From: Pseudomonas sp. QS1027
GTDB lineage: Bacteria > Pseudomonadota > Gammaproteobacteria > Pseudomonadales > Pseudomonadaceae
Length of the DNA: 64,000 bases
Assembly: GCF_002814235.1 (NCBI RefSeq)
Contig: NZ_PHSU01000042.1
Span: forward strand, 116,684-180,683
Direction: 5' to 3'
Shown: one piece after another, positions 1-11,109 of the stretch
Layout of the letters: each line of letters starts with the position of its first letter
Numbering within the stretch: the first letter of the stretch is position 1
Translations under genes and position numbers: made by a program
Notes under the pieces: generated by a model
Databases searched by the model: none
What the model saw: the letters and a program-made list of their open reading frames with translations, nothing else
Told to the model about the DNA's origin: nothing

Positions 1-57
1 ATCGTCAACCAGCAGAACACGGGGTTTGATCACGACTTCAACTGTGGATTCATCCAT
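1..57 (-). CDS. Response regulator, N-terminal fragment (runs off the left edge)
   Basis: Only the first 19 codons are inside the window. They read MDESTVEVVIKPRVLLVDD, where the VLLVDD stretch is the first beta strand and acidic pair of a CheY-like receiver domain. A ribosome-binding site (GAGGTG) lies about 5 bases before the ATG. The gene is divergent from the signalling operon beginning at 296, so it may be the partner response regulator of the kinases there. The output domain lies outside the window, so its function cannot be stated. Confidence 0.75.
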   Translation of the reverse strand, partial: MDESTVEVVIKPRVLLVDD

Positions 58-295
58 GGAGCACCTCATGTCTGCGTCAGGCTTAGATCCAGGGACCTTT
101 GAATAGCCGGCAGTCCCTGTCTTTTGCGCTAAGGGTAGATGTTCGACCATCAATTGGCATCATGTTTATCAGCAATCCAGCTCAGGCCGATCTATGCTGC
201 AAGCAATCCAGCGTGCCACAGCAAGCGTGGTTATCAGGAAAGGAACTCCGCATGAACTCGGTACATCCCGCTGTCAGTGCGACCGGAGCCTTGCG

Positions 296-2553
296 ATGAG
301 CATCCCGGCCGCGCGCGCCAATCGTCGCATCCTGATCATCGACGACACGCCGTCGATCCACGAAGACTTTCGCAAGACCCTCTGCCCGGAAGAAGTCGAA
401 GACCACTTGCAAATGGCTGAGCAAGCCTTGTTCGGCGACACCATCGCCCGCAAGGTCGATTGTTTCGAACTCGATTCGGCGTTCCAGGGCCAGGACGGCC
501 TGGCCAAGGTCGAACAGGCCCTGTTGCAAGGGCAACCCTACGCCATGGCCTTTATCGACATGCGCATGCCGCCGGGCTGGGATGGCCTGCAAACCCTCGA
601 ACGGCTCTGGCAAGCCGATCCCAAGCTGCAAGTCGCACTGTGCACCGCCTATTCCGATTACTCCCTGGAAGAGATGAACGAACGGGTCGAAATGGGCGAT
701 CGCCTGCTGATCCTGAAAAAACCTTTCGATGCCATCGAGATTCGCCAACTGGCCAGTGCCCTGACCGTCAAATGGCAGATGACCGAAGACGCCGCGCTGA
801 AAATGGACCAGCTCGAACAGGCCGTCGAAGAACGTACCCGCGAGCTGTCCGATGCCAACATCATCGTGCAGAACAGCCCGACCCTGCTCTATCGCCTGCG
901 CGGCGAGCCTTCGTTCCCGCTGATGTACATCTCCCACAACATCACCAAGTTCGGGCATGTCGCCGAGGACTTGCTGGCCTCGACCGACTGGGCCGCGGAG
1001 CTGATCCACGCCGATGACCAGGAAAAGGTCGACGCGGCCATGGCCAAGGTCCTCGACAAGGACGCCGAGGGCGCCTCGATCGAGTTTCGCCTGCGTACCG
1101 GTGACGGCCAGTTGCGCTGGGTGGAAAACCGCTACGTGCCGGTCCGCGACCCGGAGGGGCGTTTGCTGGAAGTCGAAGGCATCATCATCGACATCACCGA
1201 ACACAAGCTCGCCGAAGAGAAAATCGCCCTGCTCGCCCGCACCGACGGGCTCACCGGGCTGGCCAACCGCTCGACCCTGATCGAGCGCCTGCACCAGAGC
1301 TTTGCCGCTGCCCGGCGTGGCGCCTCGCCGTTCGCGGTGTTCTACCTGGACCTGGATCACTTCAAGCACATCAACGACACCCTCGGGCATCCGGTGGGCG
1401 ACCTGCTGCTGCAGGAAGTCTCCCGACGCATCCAGGCCTGCACCCGGGAAAACGATGTGGTGGCGCGCCTCGGCGGCGATGAGTTCGCGGTGCTGCAGAC
1501 GGAAATGCTCGACCCCGCGCAATCCGGCGCCCTGGCGAGCAAGATACTCAAGACCCTGGTGGAGCCTTACCAGTTGGAAGGCAATGAAGTGCGGATTTCG
1601 GCCAGCGTCGGCATCAGCACCTATGCCCAGGACAGCGAAAGCGCCGACAGCATGCTGGTCCAGGCCGATATGGCGCTGTATCGCTCCAAGAACAGCGGGC
1701 GCAACCAGTACCACTTCCATTCCGAGGAGATCAACCAGGAAGTCATCGACCGGGTCGCGATTACCCAGGACCTGAAAAAAGCCATCGAACAGGACGAACT
1801 GGAGCTGCATTACCTGCCGGAAGTCGACCTGGGCAGCGGCAAGATCCTCGGCATGGAGGCACTGGTGCGCTGGAACCACCCTGAGCGCGGCATACTCGGC
1901 GCCGACCAGTTCATCCCCGCCGCGGAAAAGACCGGCACCATCGTCGCCCTGGGGCGCTGGGTACTGGAGCAGGCCTGCCGGCAGATGCACCAATGGCGCA
2001 AGGACGGCATGGCACCGCCGGTAATCGCCATCAACCTGTCACTGGCCCAGCTCAAAAGCGGCAGCGAACTGATTCGCGATGTGCTCGAGACCACCGGCAA
2101 ATGGGGGCTGTCGCCCGCGGACCTGCAGTTCGACGTCACCGAAGCGACCCTGGCCCACACCAAATGGACCCAGAACGACGTACTGCCCAAGCTGCGCGAA
2201 CTCGGCGTGAAGATCGCCATCGATGATTTCGGCACCGACTACTCGTCCTTCGACTACCTCAAGACCTACCGCGTCAACCACCTGAAGCTGGCCCAGTCGC
2301 TGATCAACCACGCGAGCCAGGACGTGGAAAGCGCCACCACCTTGCGGGCGATCATCAACTTTGCCCGGGAAGTGGGGATCGGCATCATCGCCGAAGGCGT
2401 GGAAACCCAGGAGCAGCGCCATTCATTGATGGCCACCGGTTCACCGATGACGGCCCAGGGCTATTACTTCAGCAAGGCCGTCGACAGCCAGCGTGCCAGC
2501 GAACTGCTGCACGCCGGCCATATCCCCCCCCGTCCAACGTCAGAGATCCGCCT

Positions 2554-2557
<4 letters not shown>
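296..2557 (+). CDS. Receiver-PAS-GGDEF-EAL c-di-GMP signalling protein
   Basis: Cytoplasmic protein of 753 residues. The ATG at 296 is chosen because a GGAG lies 7 bases upstream and the receiver begins at once (RRILIIDDTPSIHEDF). Order: enlarged receiver (about 8-150, phospho-acceptor Asp in AFIDMRMPPGWDG), linker helix, PAS with PAC (about 190-310), GGDEF, EAL. The cyclase domain looks active: metal-site DLDHFK, intact GGDEF and an upstream RxxD inhibitory site (REND). The EAL domain keeps EAL, the NLS asparagine and DDFGT, but the usual KID reads KLA and DFGTGYSS reads DFGTDYSS, so hydrolysis may be lost. The stop overlaps the next start (ATGA). It is the first gene of a five-gene operon. 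Inference: a phosphorylation-controlled diguanylate cyclase. Confidence 0.9.
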
Positions 2558-4428
<1,871 letters not shown>

Positions 4429-4463
4429 TCCCGGAACCCGCCTCTTTTGCCAAGGACATGCTC

Positions 4464-5438
4464 ATGATGCCTCGCGCACCGCTGTCGTTGCTGGCGAGAT
4501 CGCTCGCCTGCTGCGGGATGTTGCTCAGCACACCTCTGGTCGCCGCGCCGCTGGACGAACCGCTCAAGCCATTGCCGGATATCCCGGTGCAGGATCCGCG
4601 CAAAGTCGAGCTGGGGCGCCAGTTGTTCAATGAAAAGCAACTGTCGATCAACAACACCACCTCCTGCGCCAGTTGCCATCACCTGGAGCAAGGCGGGGCG
4701 GACGATAAACCCTTTTCCATCGGTTTCCAGGGCGGCACCCTGGGCATCAACACCCCGACCGTGTTCAACGCGGCGCTGAACTTCAAGCAGTTCTGGAACG
4801 GTCGCGCCGAGACCCTGGAGGCGCAGATCGAGGACGTGGTGAAAAGCCCGATAGAAATGGGCAACACCTGGCCCCACGTGGTCGAGACCCTCAACCAGAC
4901 CCAGAGTTACAAAGAGGCCTTCAGCGAGGCGTATAAGGATGGCGTGACCATCGCCAACGTGCAGAATGCCCTGGCCAGCTACGAGCGCAGCCTGCTGACC
5001 CCCAACTCGCGCTTCGACCAATACCTCAAGGGCAACACCGACATCCTGACCCTCGACGAAAAATACGGTTACCAGCGCTTCAAGGACTACGGCTGCATCG
5101 CCTGCCATCAAGGAATCAATGTCGGCGGCAACATGTTTCAGAAGTTCGGCGTGATGGGCGACTACTTCAAGGCCCGGGGCAATCCCACCGAGGCCGACCT
5201 GGGACGTTTCCTGGTGACCGGGGACGAAGACGACCGCAACGTGTTCAAGGTTCCCAGCCTGCGCAATGTCGCGCTCACCGCACCGTACTTTCACGATGCC
5301 TCGGCCAAGACCCTGGACGACGCCGTCCACGTCATGTTCACCTATCAACTGGGACGTGTCCCTTCCACCGAGGACATCCGCCTGATCGTGCTGTTTCTCA
5401 AGACCCTGACCGGCGAACTGGGAGGCAAACCGCTATGA
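4464..5438 (+). CDS. Di-haem cytochrome c peroxidase (CcpA/MauG family)
   Basis: 324 residues from the ATG at 4464, which has AAGGA 7 bases upstream; ATGs at 4458 and 4467 are alternatives. An N-terminal signal peptide (hydrophobic ARSLACCGMLLSTPLVAA) directs it to the periplasm. Two c-type haem attachment motifs are visible, CASCH at about residues 68-72 and CIACH at about 211-215, the arrangement of bacterial di-haem peroxidases that reduce hydrogen peroxide with electrons from small cytochromes or copper proteins. The length is normal for the family. It sits between two c-di-GMP enzymes and two histidine kinases, overlapping the next gene by ATGA. A peroxidase buried in a signalling operon suggests that peroxide or periplasmic redox state feeds the sensors; this is inference. 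Confidence 0.9.
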   Translation: MMPRAPLSLLARSLACCGMLLSTPLVAAPLDEPLKPLPDIPVQDPRKVELGRQLFNEKQLSINNTTSCASCHHLEQGGADDKPFSIGFQGGTLGINTPTVFNAALNFKQFWNGRAETLEAQIEDVVKSPIEMGNTWPHVVETLNQTQSYKEAFSEAYKDGVTIANVQNALASYERSLLTPNSRFDQYLKGNTDILTLDEKYGYQRFKDYGCIACHQGINVGGNMFQKFGVMGDYFKARGNPTEADLGRFLVTGDEDDRNVFKVPSLRNVALTAPYFHDASAKTLDDAVHVMFTYQLGRVPSTEDIRLIVLFLKTLTGELGGKPL

Positions 5439-7249
5439 CTCAGACCAGCGGCTTCCTGAACCGGGTCCTCCTGCCGCGCCTGGCCGTTCTGCTCGTGGCG
5501 ATGCTGGGGCTTCTATACCTCATGGCCGACACCGACGCGACCCTGGACTATGCCCGTTGCCGTGACCTGATCAACCGGGTCAAACAGCTGGATGCACAAT
5601 GGGACACCGAAATCCTCAAGGCCAGGATCGCGGTGACCCGCAACTACGACCCGTTGGTCAAGCCTCCGCAGGAAATGCACCAACTCTTGCAGACGTTCAC
5701 CCCGATCGATCCCGGCCAGGAACATAAAGCCGCCGACGCCTGGAAGGACCGCCGGGACACCCTGATCCAGGCGCTCGACGAAAAAGCCCGGCTGGTCGAA
5801 CAGTTCAAATCCCGCAACGCGATACTGCGCAACTCCCTGGCCTTCCTGCCGACCGCCGAAGACGATATCCAGCACCAACTCAGCGAGCTGCAGGACCAGG
5901 ACAAACTGATGCTCCAGGACATGTCCAACGACATCTACGACCTGCTGCTCAGCACCCTGGAATTCGCCCAGACCACCACCGATGAGCGCGCCCACACTAT
6001 CGAACTGGGGCTCAATCAAGTGATGATCGACGCACAACGCCAGCCGCCCTCGTTCAATGAGCCGGTGCAAATCCTGCTCAACCACGTCAACCTGATCCTG
6101 CGCGAACAACCCAAGGTCAACTCACTGATCGAACAGATCGACGCCGTGCCGGTCTCCGAAAGCCTGGACGCCATCACCGACCAACTGAACCAGGAGCAGC
6201 AACAGGCCGACCAGATCAACCAGCGCCACCATTTGTACCTGTTGATCTTTTCCGCCCTGCTGCTCGTCCTGCTGCTGTACCTCGCCAGCCGTCTGATCCG
6301 CAGTTATGCCGAAATCAACCGGGTCAACCACGCCCTGCAAGTCGCCAACACCGATCTTGAACAACGCGTCGAGCGACGTACCCAAAGCCTGCGCGAGGCC
6401 CAGAGCGAACTGATGGAAAGCGCGCGCCTGGCCGGCATGGCCGAGATCGCCACCAACGTGCTGCACAACGTCGGCAATGTGCTCAACAGCGTGAACATCT
6501 CCGCCGACCTGGTGGCGCGCAAGTTGCGCAGCAGCAAGGCCCAGGGCCTGGCCAAGGCGGTGACGATGATCAACGAGCACAAGCACGATCTCGGCGAGTT
6601 CATTACCGGCGACGAACGTGGCAAGCTATTACCCGGGTATCTCAACCAGCTGGTCGAGGCCATTGCCGCGGAACAACAGAGCATGAGCGACGAACTGACC
6701 CAGTTGAGCAAGAGCGTCGACCATATCAAGGACATCGTCTCGACCCAGCAATCCTATGCCGGCGTCTCGAGCATGGAGGAGCCGCTGCACATCCGCGATC
6801 TGCTCGAGGACGCCCTGCGCATGAACTCCGGCGCCCTGAGCCGGCACAACGTCACGGTGATCCGCGAATACGACGACGTGCCCCGGGTGATGGCCGACAA
6901 GCACCGCTTGCTGCTGATCCTGATCAACCTGATCAGCAACGCCAAGCAGGCCATGGCCAACCTCGCCGACCGCCCGCGGGAGATCACCCTGCTGGTCAAG
7001 GCGATCGAAGACAACACCTTGCGCATCAGCGTCAAGGACGCCGGCGAAGGCATCCTGCCGGAAAACATGACGCGGATCTTTGCCCATGGTTTCACCACCC
7101 GCAAGGACGGCCATGGCTTCGGCCTGCACAGCTGCGCCCTGGCCGCGATTGAAATGAAAGGGCGCCTGACCGCCCACAGCGACGGCCCCGGAAAAGGCGC
7201 CGTCTTTACCCTCGAATTGCCCTTGAAAACCGCCGTGGGGGCTGTATGA
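5435..7249 (+). CDS. Membrane sensor histidine kinase with long periplasmic helical domain
   Basis: 604 residues, start overlapping the peroxidase stop (ATGA). A first membrane helix near residues 10-30 and a second near 268-290 bracket a roughly 235-residue, mostly helical periplasmic region of DAHL type (LDAQWDTEILKAR, NYDPL). A coiled coil follows, then a dimerisation/phospho-acceptor region of the subgroup with LHNVGNVLNS, then a HATPase domain with N box (LINLISNAKQAMAN), G1 (VKDAGEGI) and G2 (GFGLHSCALAA). No receiver domain is attached. It would phosphorylate receivers, most plausibly those of the operon partners. The adjacent peroxidase acts in the same compartment as the sensor domain. 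The ligand is unknown. Confidence 0.9.
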   Translation: MTQTSGFLNRVLLPRLAVLLVAMLGLLYLMADTDATLDYARCRDLINRVKQLDAQWDTEILKARIAVTRNYDPLVKPPQEMHQLLQTFTPIDPGQEHKAADAWKDRRDTLIQALDEKARLVEQFKSRNAILRNSLAFLPTAEDDIQHQLSELQDQDKLMLQDMSNDIYDLLLSTLEFAQTTTDERAHTIELGLNQVMIDAQRQPPSFNEPVQILLNHVNLILREQPKVNSLIEQIDAVPVSESLDAITDQLNQEQQQADQINQRHHLYLLIFSALLLVLLLYLASRLIRSYAEINRVNHALQVANTDLEQRVERRTQSLREAQSELMESARLAGMAEIATNVLHNVGNVLNSVNISADLVARKLRSSKAQGLAKAVTMINEHKHDLGEFITGDERGKLLPGYLNQLVEAIAAEQQSMSDELTQLSKSVDHIKDIVSTQQSYAGVSSMEEPLHIRDLLEDALRMNSGALSRHNVTVIREYDDVPRVMADKHRLLLILINLISNAKQAMANLADRPREITLLVKAIEDNTLRISVKDAGEGILPENMTRIFAHGFTTRKDGHGFGLHSCALAAIEMKGRLTAHSDGPGKGAVFTLELPLKTAVGAV

Positions 7250-8652
7250 ACACACTCCGCAACCGCCGTATCCTGCTGGTCGATGACACCCCATCGATCC
7301 ACGAGGACTTTCGCAAGATTCTCACCCCCCTTGTCGACGAGTCGCCGGACCTGGACCTGATGGAAGCCGCGCTGTTCGGCCAGGAGATCAAGACCAGCAG
7401 CGTCCTGCCGTTCGAGCTCGACTCGGCCTATCAAGGACAGGAAGGTCTGCAAAAGGTCGAACAGGCGGTGGCCTGTGGGCAGCCTTACGCCCTGGCCTTC
7501 GTCGACATGCGAATGCCCCAGGGCTGGGACGGTGCCGAAACCATCGAGCACCTGTGGCAGGTCGACCCCAACCTGCAAGTGGTGGTCTGCACCGCTTATA
7601 CCGACTATTCCTGGGACGAACTGCTGGAGCGCCTGCACGGTCACGACCGGCTGGTGATCCTGAAAAAGCCCTTCGACAATATCGAAGTCCAGCAATTGGC
7701 CAACACCCTGACCAACAAATGGGAAATGACCGAGCGCGCCAACCTGCAGATGCACCGGCTGGAAGAGTTGGTCGAGCAACGGACCCTGGCGCTCAAACAG
7801 ACCAGCCTGGCCTTGCAGCACGAGATCGACGAGCGCAAGCAGTTGGAAGGACAGCTTGTGCAATCGGAGAAACTCGCCTCCCTCGGCCAACTGGCTGCCG
7901 GTGTCGCCCATGAGATCAACAACCCCATCGGCTTCATTTCCTCGAACCTGGGGACCCTGGAGGGCTATTTCGGCAAGTTGCTGGAAATGCTCCAGGCCTA
8001 TCAGAACGCCGAGGAAGGGATCGCCGCGGTCGAGTTGCGGGCACGCTTGAAGGACCTGCGCGAACGGGTCGAACTGGATTTCCTCGAAGAAGATATTCCG
8101 TTGCTGATCAAGGAATCCAAGGAAGGCATCGGCCGGGTCGGGCAGATCGTCAAGGACCTGAAGAACTTCTCCCGGGTTGATTCGAATCAGGAGTGGCAAT
8201 GGAGCAATCTGCAACTGGGCATCGAGTCGACCCTGAACATTGTCGCCAACGAGCTCAAGTACAAGGCCGATGTGGTCAAGGACTATGCGGCACTGCCGGA
8301 GATCGAGTGCCTGGCATCGCAGATCAACCAGGTGATCATGAACCTGGTGGTCAATGCCGCCCAGGCCATGGGGCCGGAGCGCGGCACCATCACCCTGCGG
8401 GGTGGCAGCCTCGGTGAGCGGATCTGGCTGGAAGTGGCCGACACCGGCTCGGGCATGGCGCCCGAGACCGTGCAGAAGATCTTCGACCCGTTCTTCACCA
8501 CCAAGCCCATCGGCCAGGGTACGGGCCTGGGCTTGTCGCTGTCCTATGGCATCGTGCAGAAGCATGCCGGACAGATTACCGTGCGCAGTGAAGTGGGCGT
8601 CGGCACCACGTTCAGGATCGAATTGCCGATCCGCCAGAACAAGGCGGCTTGA
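7246..8652 (+). CDS. Receiver-histidine kinase hybrid
   Basis: 468 residues, soluble, ATGA overlap with the preceding kinase. The N-terminal receiver (about 5-150) has the enlarged architecture of the two GGDEF/EAL proteins (RILLVDDTPSIHEDF, FVDMRMPQGWDG). A coiled coil leads to a HisKA helix (GQLAAGVAHEINNPIGFISS, phospho-acceptor His in AHEINNP) and a HATPase domain (VMNLVVNAAQAMG, VADTGSGM, GTGLGLSLSYGIV). With no membrane segment, its activity is probably set by phosphorylation of its own receiver. It may relay phosphate between the membrane kinase and the divergent response regulator. It is the last gene of the operon; a strong hairpin follows. Confidence 0.9.
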   Translation: MNTLRNRRILLVDDTPSIHEDFRKILTPLVDESPDLDLMEAALFGQEIKTSSVLPFELDSAYQGQEGLQKVEQAVACGQPYALAFVDMRMPQGWDGAETIEHLWQVDPNLQVVVCTAYTDYSWDELLERLHGHDRLVILKKPFDNIEVQQLANTLTNKWEMTERANLQMHRLEELVEQRTLALKQTSLALQHEIDERKQLEGQLVQSEKLASLGQLAAGVAHEINNPIGFISSNLGTLEGYFGKLLEMLQAYQNAEEGIAAVELRARLKDLRERVELDFLEEDIPLLIKESKEGIGRVGQIVKDLKNFSRVDSNQEWQWSNLQLGIESTLNIVANELKYKADVVKDYAALPEIECLASQINQVIMNLVVNAAQAMGPERGTITLRGGSLGERIWLEVADTGSGMAPETVQKIFDPFFTTKPIGQGTGLGLSLSYGIVQKHAGQITVRSEVGVGTTFRIELPIRQNKAA

Positions 8653-8657
8653 ACCAC

Positions 8658-8690
8658 GGGGGAGCCGGCTGGCCGGCTCCCCCATTGTTT
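8658..8690. terminator. Bidirectional intrinsic terminator
   Basis: An 11-bp perfect stem (GGGGGAGCCGG / CCGGCTCCCCC) closes on a CTGG tetraloop between two convergent genes. It sits directly after the kinase-hybrid stop and at the end of the permease. The tail ATTGTTT is moderately T-rich on the + strand. Confidence 0.75.
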
Positions 8691-10015
8691 CAAGCTGCTT
8701 CCTGGAAATCCATTTCCGGCGGCTGCTTGCGGAAACCACCGGTCAGGAACCCCAGGTACACCAGGCCGACCGCCAGCCAGCTCAGGCCCAGGTAGATCGC
8801 CAGGTGATCGAGGCTGATCATCAGCCACAGATCCGCCACCAGGCCGATCAGCGGGCATACCAGGAACAGCAGCAGCTCACGCGGTCCACGTTTCTCGCCA
8901 CCGATCCAGTAGTGGAAAATCACCGACAGGTTCACCAGGCTGAAGGCCAGGAACGCGCCGAAGTTGATGAACGAGGTGGAGGTGGTCACGTCGAGCTTCA
9001 GTGCCAGCAAGGCCACCACCGCACACAGCAGGATGCTGTTGACCGGCGTGCCGAAACGCTCATGCAAGGTGCCGAAGAACGACTTCGGCAACACTCCGTC
9101 GCGCCCCATCGCATACAGCAGGCGCGAACCGCTGGCCTGGGCCGACAGACCCGAGGCGAACTGACCGACGATCAGGCCGATCAGGAAGATCGTCACAAAC
9201 AGGTCGCCACCGATATTGCGGGCGATTTCATAGGCGGCCGAATCAACGTTGTCGAACACGAACGACGGATGGGCCAGCTGCACGAAGTACGACACCCCCA
9301 CGAAGATCAGGCCGCCGATCAGGGTGATCAGCATGATCGCCCGCGGAATGGTCCGGCGCGGATCGCGGGTTTCTTCGGTCAGGGTACTCACCGCATCGAA
9401 GCCCAGGAACGAATAGCAGGCAATCGCCGCGCCGCTCATGATCAGGGGCATCTGCATATCGCCGCTGATAAAGGGTGCGATGGTCCACAACGGCTTGCTG
9501 GCGTCACCGCCGATGTAGTGGATCGCCAGGGCGACAAAGGCCACCAGCACCAGGAACTGCACCAGCATCAGCAAGGCGTTGATACCGTTGGCCAGGCGCA
9601 GGCCGACGATATTGATCACGCTGGTGATGCCGATAAAGGCCAGTACCCAGACCGCTTGCGGCACCGAGGGGAATGCCGAGTTGAGGTACGCCGCGCCGAT
9701 CAGCCAGATCGCCATGGGCAGGAACAGGTAATCGAGCAACACCGCCCAGCCGGCAATAAAGCCCAGCTTGGGGCTGATGGCCTTGCGCACATAGCTGTAG
9801 GCCGAGCCGGCCACCGGAAAGGCGGCGGCCATGCGCCCGTAGCTCATGGCGGTGAAGAACATCGCCACCAGCGCGGCGAGATAGGCGGCCGGAACCATGC
9901 CGGCCGTGGACTGGGCAAGAATGCCGAAAGTGCCGAGGACAATGATCGGCGTCATATAGGCGATGCCGAACAGCACCACCGACCCCAGCGAAAGGGTGCG
10001 TTGCAAACGAGCCAT
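8690..10015 (-). CDS. APC-superfamily amino acid/amine permease
   Basis: 441 residues with about twelve hydrophobic segments. It starts MARLQRTLSLGSVVLFGIAYMTPI, the first-helix glycine-rich substrate loop of the APC superfamily, and a GGAG precedes the start. The fold and the FLGFDAVSTLTEE helix-6 region fit proton- or sodium-coupled uptake of amino acids or amines across the inner membrane. It lies downstream of, and in the same direction as, the RamA-like amidase, 120 bases apart. Likely role: import of an amino-acid amide or release-product transport for that enzyme. The exact substrate cannot be read from sequence. Confidence 0.85.
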   Translation of the reverse strand: MARLQRTLSLGSVVLFGIAYMTPIIVLGTFGILAQSTAGMVPAAYLAALVAMFFTAMSYGRMAAAFPVAGSAYSYVRKAISPKLGFIAGWAVLLDYLFLPMAIWLIGAAYLNSAFPSVPQAVWVLAFIGITSVINIVGLRLANGINALLMLVQFLVLVAFVALAIHYIGGDASKPLWTIAPFISGDMQMPLIMSGAAIACYSFLGFDAVSTLTEETRDPRRTIPRAIMLITLIGGLIFVGVSYFVQLAHPSFVFDNVDSAAYEIARNIGGDLFVTIFLIGLIVGQFASGLSAQASGSRLLYAMGRDGVLPKSFFGTLHERFGTPVNSILLCAVVALLALKLDVTTSTSFINFGAFLAFSLVNLSVIFHYWIGGEKRGPRELLLFLVCPLIGLVADLWLMISLDHLAIYLGLSWLAVGLVYLGFLTGGFRKQPPEMDFQEAA

Positions 10016-10135
10016 GAGGCGACTACTCCGAATGTTATTGGATTTATGGCAGAGCCGAGTTCGGCAAGGTTGGAGCGGTACTACGAAATTCTTGTTTTGA
10101 AAAAACCATCGGCAGCCCGCCGCCGCGGGCCCCGG

Positions 10136-10957
10136 TCAATCCTTGGGAATCAGCAACTCCCGTACCCCGTTGGCGTGCCCGATCACCTCGCCCGGCAACC
10201 GCAGGCGCTGGTCATCCAGATAACGGTAATCACGCCGCGCCGCCGCCAGCTGGCTCAGGTCCAGCTTTACCGTGAACTGCCCTTCCTCACGCCCGGCTTC
10301 GAACAGCAGGCTGCCGAACGGATCCACCAGCGCACTGCCCCCGGCGAACAGCAAGCCGCCGTCGCCCTCCTCGACCCGGTTGACCATCAGCGCGAACGCC
10401 TGGTTTTCCTGGGCGCGGGCCATGATCGCGGTGCGGTGGGTCGGGCCGTAGGGGTCCATGTTGCCGTTGGTGACGATCAACAACTCGGCGCCCAGCTGCG
10501 CCAGGGCCCGGGCGGTTTCCGGGAACTCGATGTCGTAGCAGATCAGCAGGCCGACGCGGATGCCGTTCCACTCAGCGGTGACATAGCGGTCGCCGGCAGT
10601 GAACACGCCACGATCCGAGGCCCACAGATGGGTCTTGCGATAGCGCAGGGCAATGCCTTCCGGGGTGATCAGCAAGGTGCTGTTGTAGAACTGCCCGGCG
10701 TCGTTTTCGGCGACGCCAATCACCACCGCCAGGTTGCGTTCCCGAGCAGCCTGCTGCACGGCCTGCACGGTCGGGCCATCCAGCGGCTCGGCGACAGCGG
10801 CCACGGTCTCGGCGGACGGAAAGCCCATCAGGTGGGTTTCCGGGAATACGATCAGCTGCGTATCGGCGGCGCAGGCCGCAATCGCCGCCAGTGCCCGCCC
10901 GAGGTTGTAGGCGGTATCGTTGTCCCGGCCCGCAAGCTGGGCAAATTCGACCTTCAT
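10136..10957 (-). CDS. ramA: Nitrilase-superfamily amidase, RamA-like
   Basis: 273 residues with AAGGA upstream of the ATG. The carbon-nitrogen hydrolase triad is clear: Glu in VFPETHL, Lys in RYRKTHLW, Cys in LICYDIEFPE. As I remember it, the (R)-stereoselective amidase RamA of Pseudomonas sp. MCI3434 matches closely along the whole length, including MKVE-QLAGRD, GNMDPYGP-HRTAIMARAQENQ and the C-terminal RRELLI block. RamA hydrolyses cyclic amino-acid carboxamides such as piperazine-2-carboxamide. The enzyme is cytoplasmic. Neighbours are a co-directional APC permease and a divergent LuxR-type regulator, giving a plausible transport-hydrolysis-control unit. The symbol rests on recalled resemblance, not on an alignment. 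Confidence 0.8.
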   Translation of the reverse strand: MKVEFAQLAGRDNDTAYNLGRALAAIAACAADTQLIVFPETHLMGFPSAETVAAVAEPLDGPTVQAVQQAARERNLAVVIGVAENDAGQFYNSTLLITPEGIALRYRKTHLWASDRGVFTAGDRYVTAEWNGIRVGLLICYDIEFPETARALAQLGAELLIVTNGNMDPYGPTHRTAIMARAQENQAFALMVNRVEEGDGGLLFAGGSALVDPFGSLLFEAGREEGQFTVKLDLSQLAAARRDYRYLDDQRLRLPGEVIGHANGVRELLIPKD

Positions 10958-11109
10958 GGATTTTTCCTTGTTTTCGATAGCCGGCCAGGCTCAATGACGG
11001 CGCCGAGCTGGCAGAATGAGTGCCCGGCCATTGTGTGTGGGTTCAGTATGCGCACCGGGGGCGGGCCGTGGGAATCACGCGGCCGGGGTAACCTGATAGG
11101 GGTAGACGA

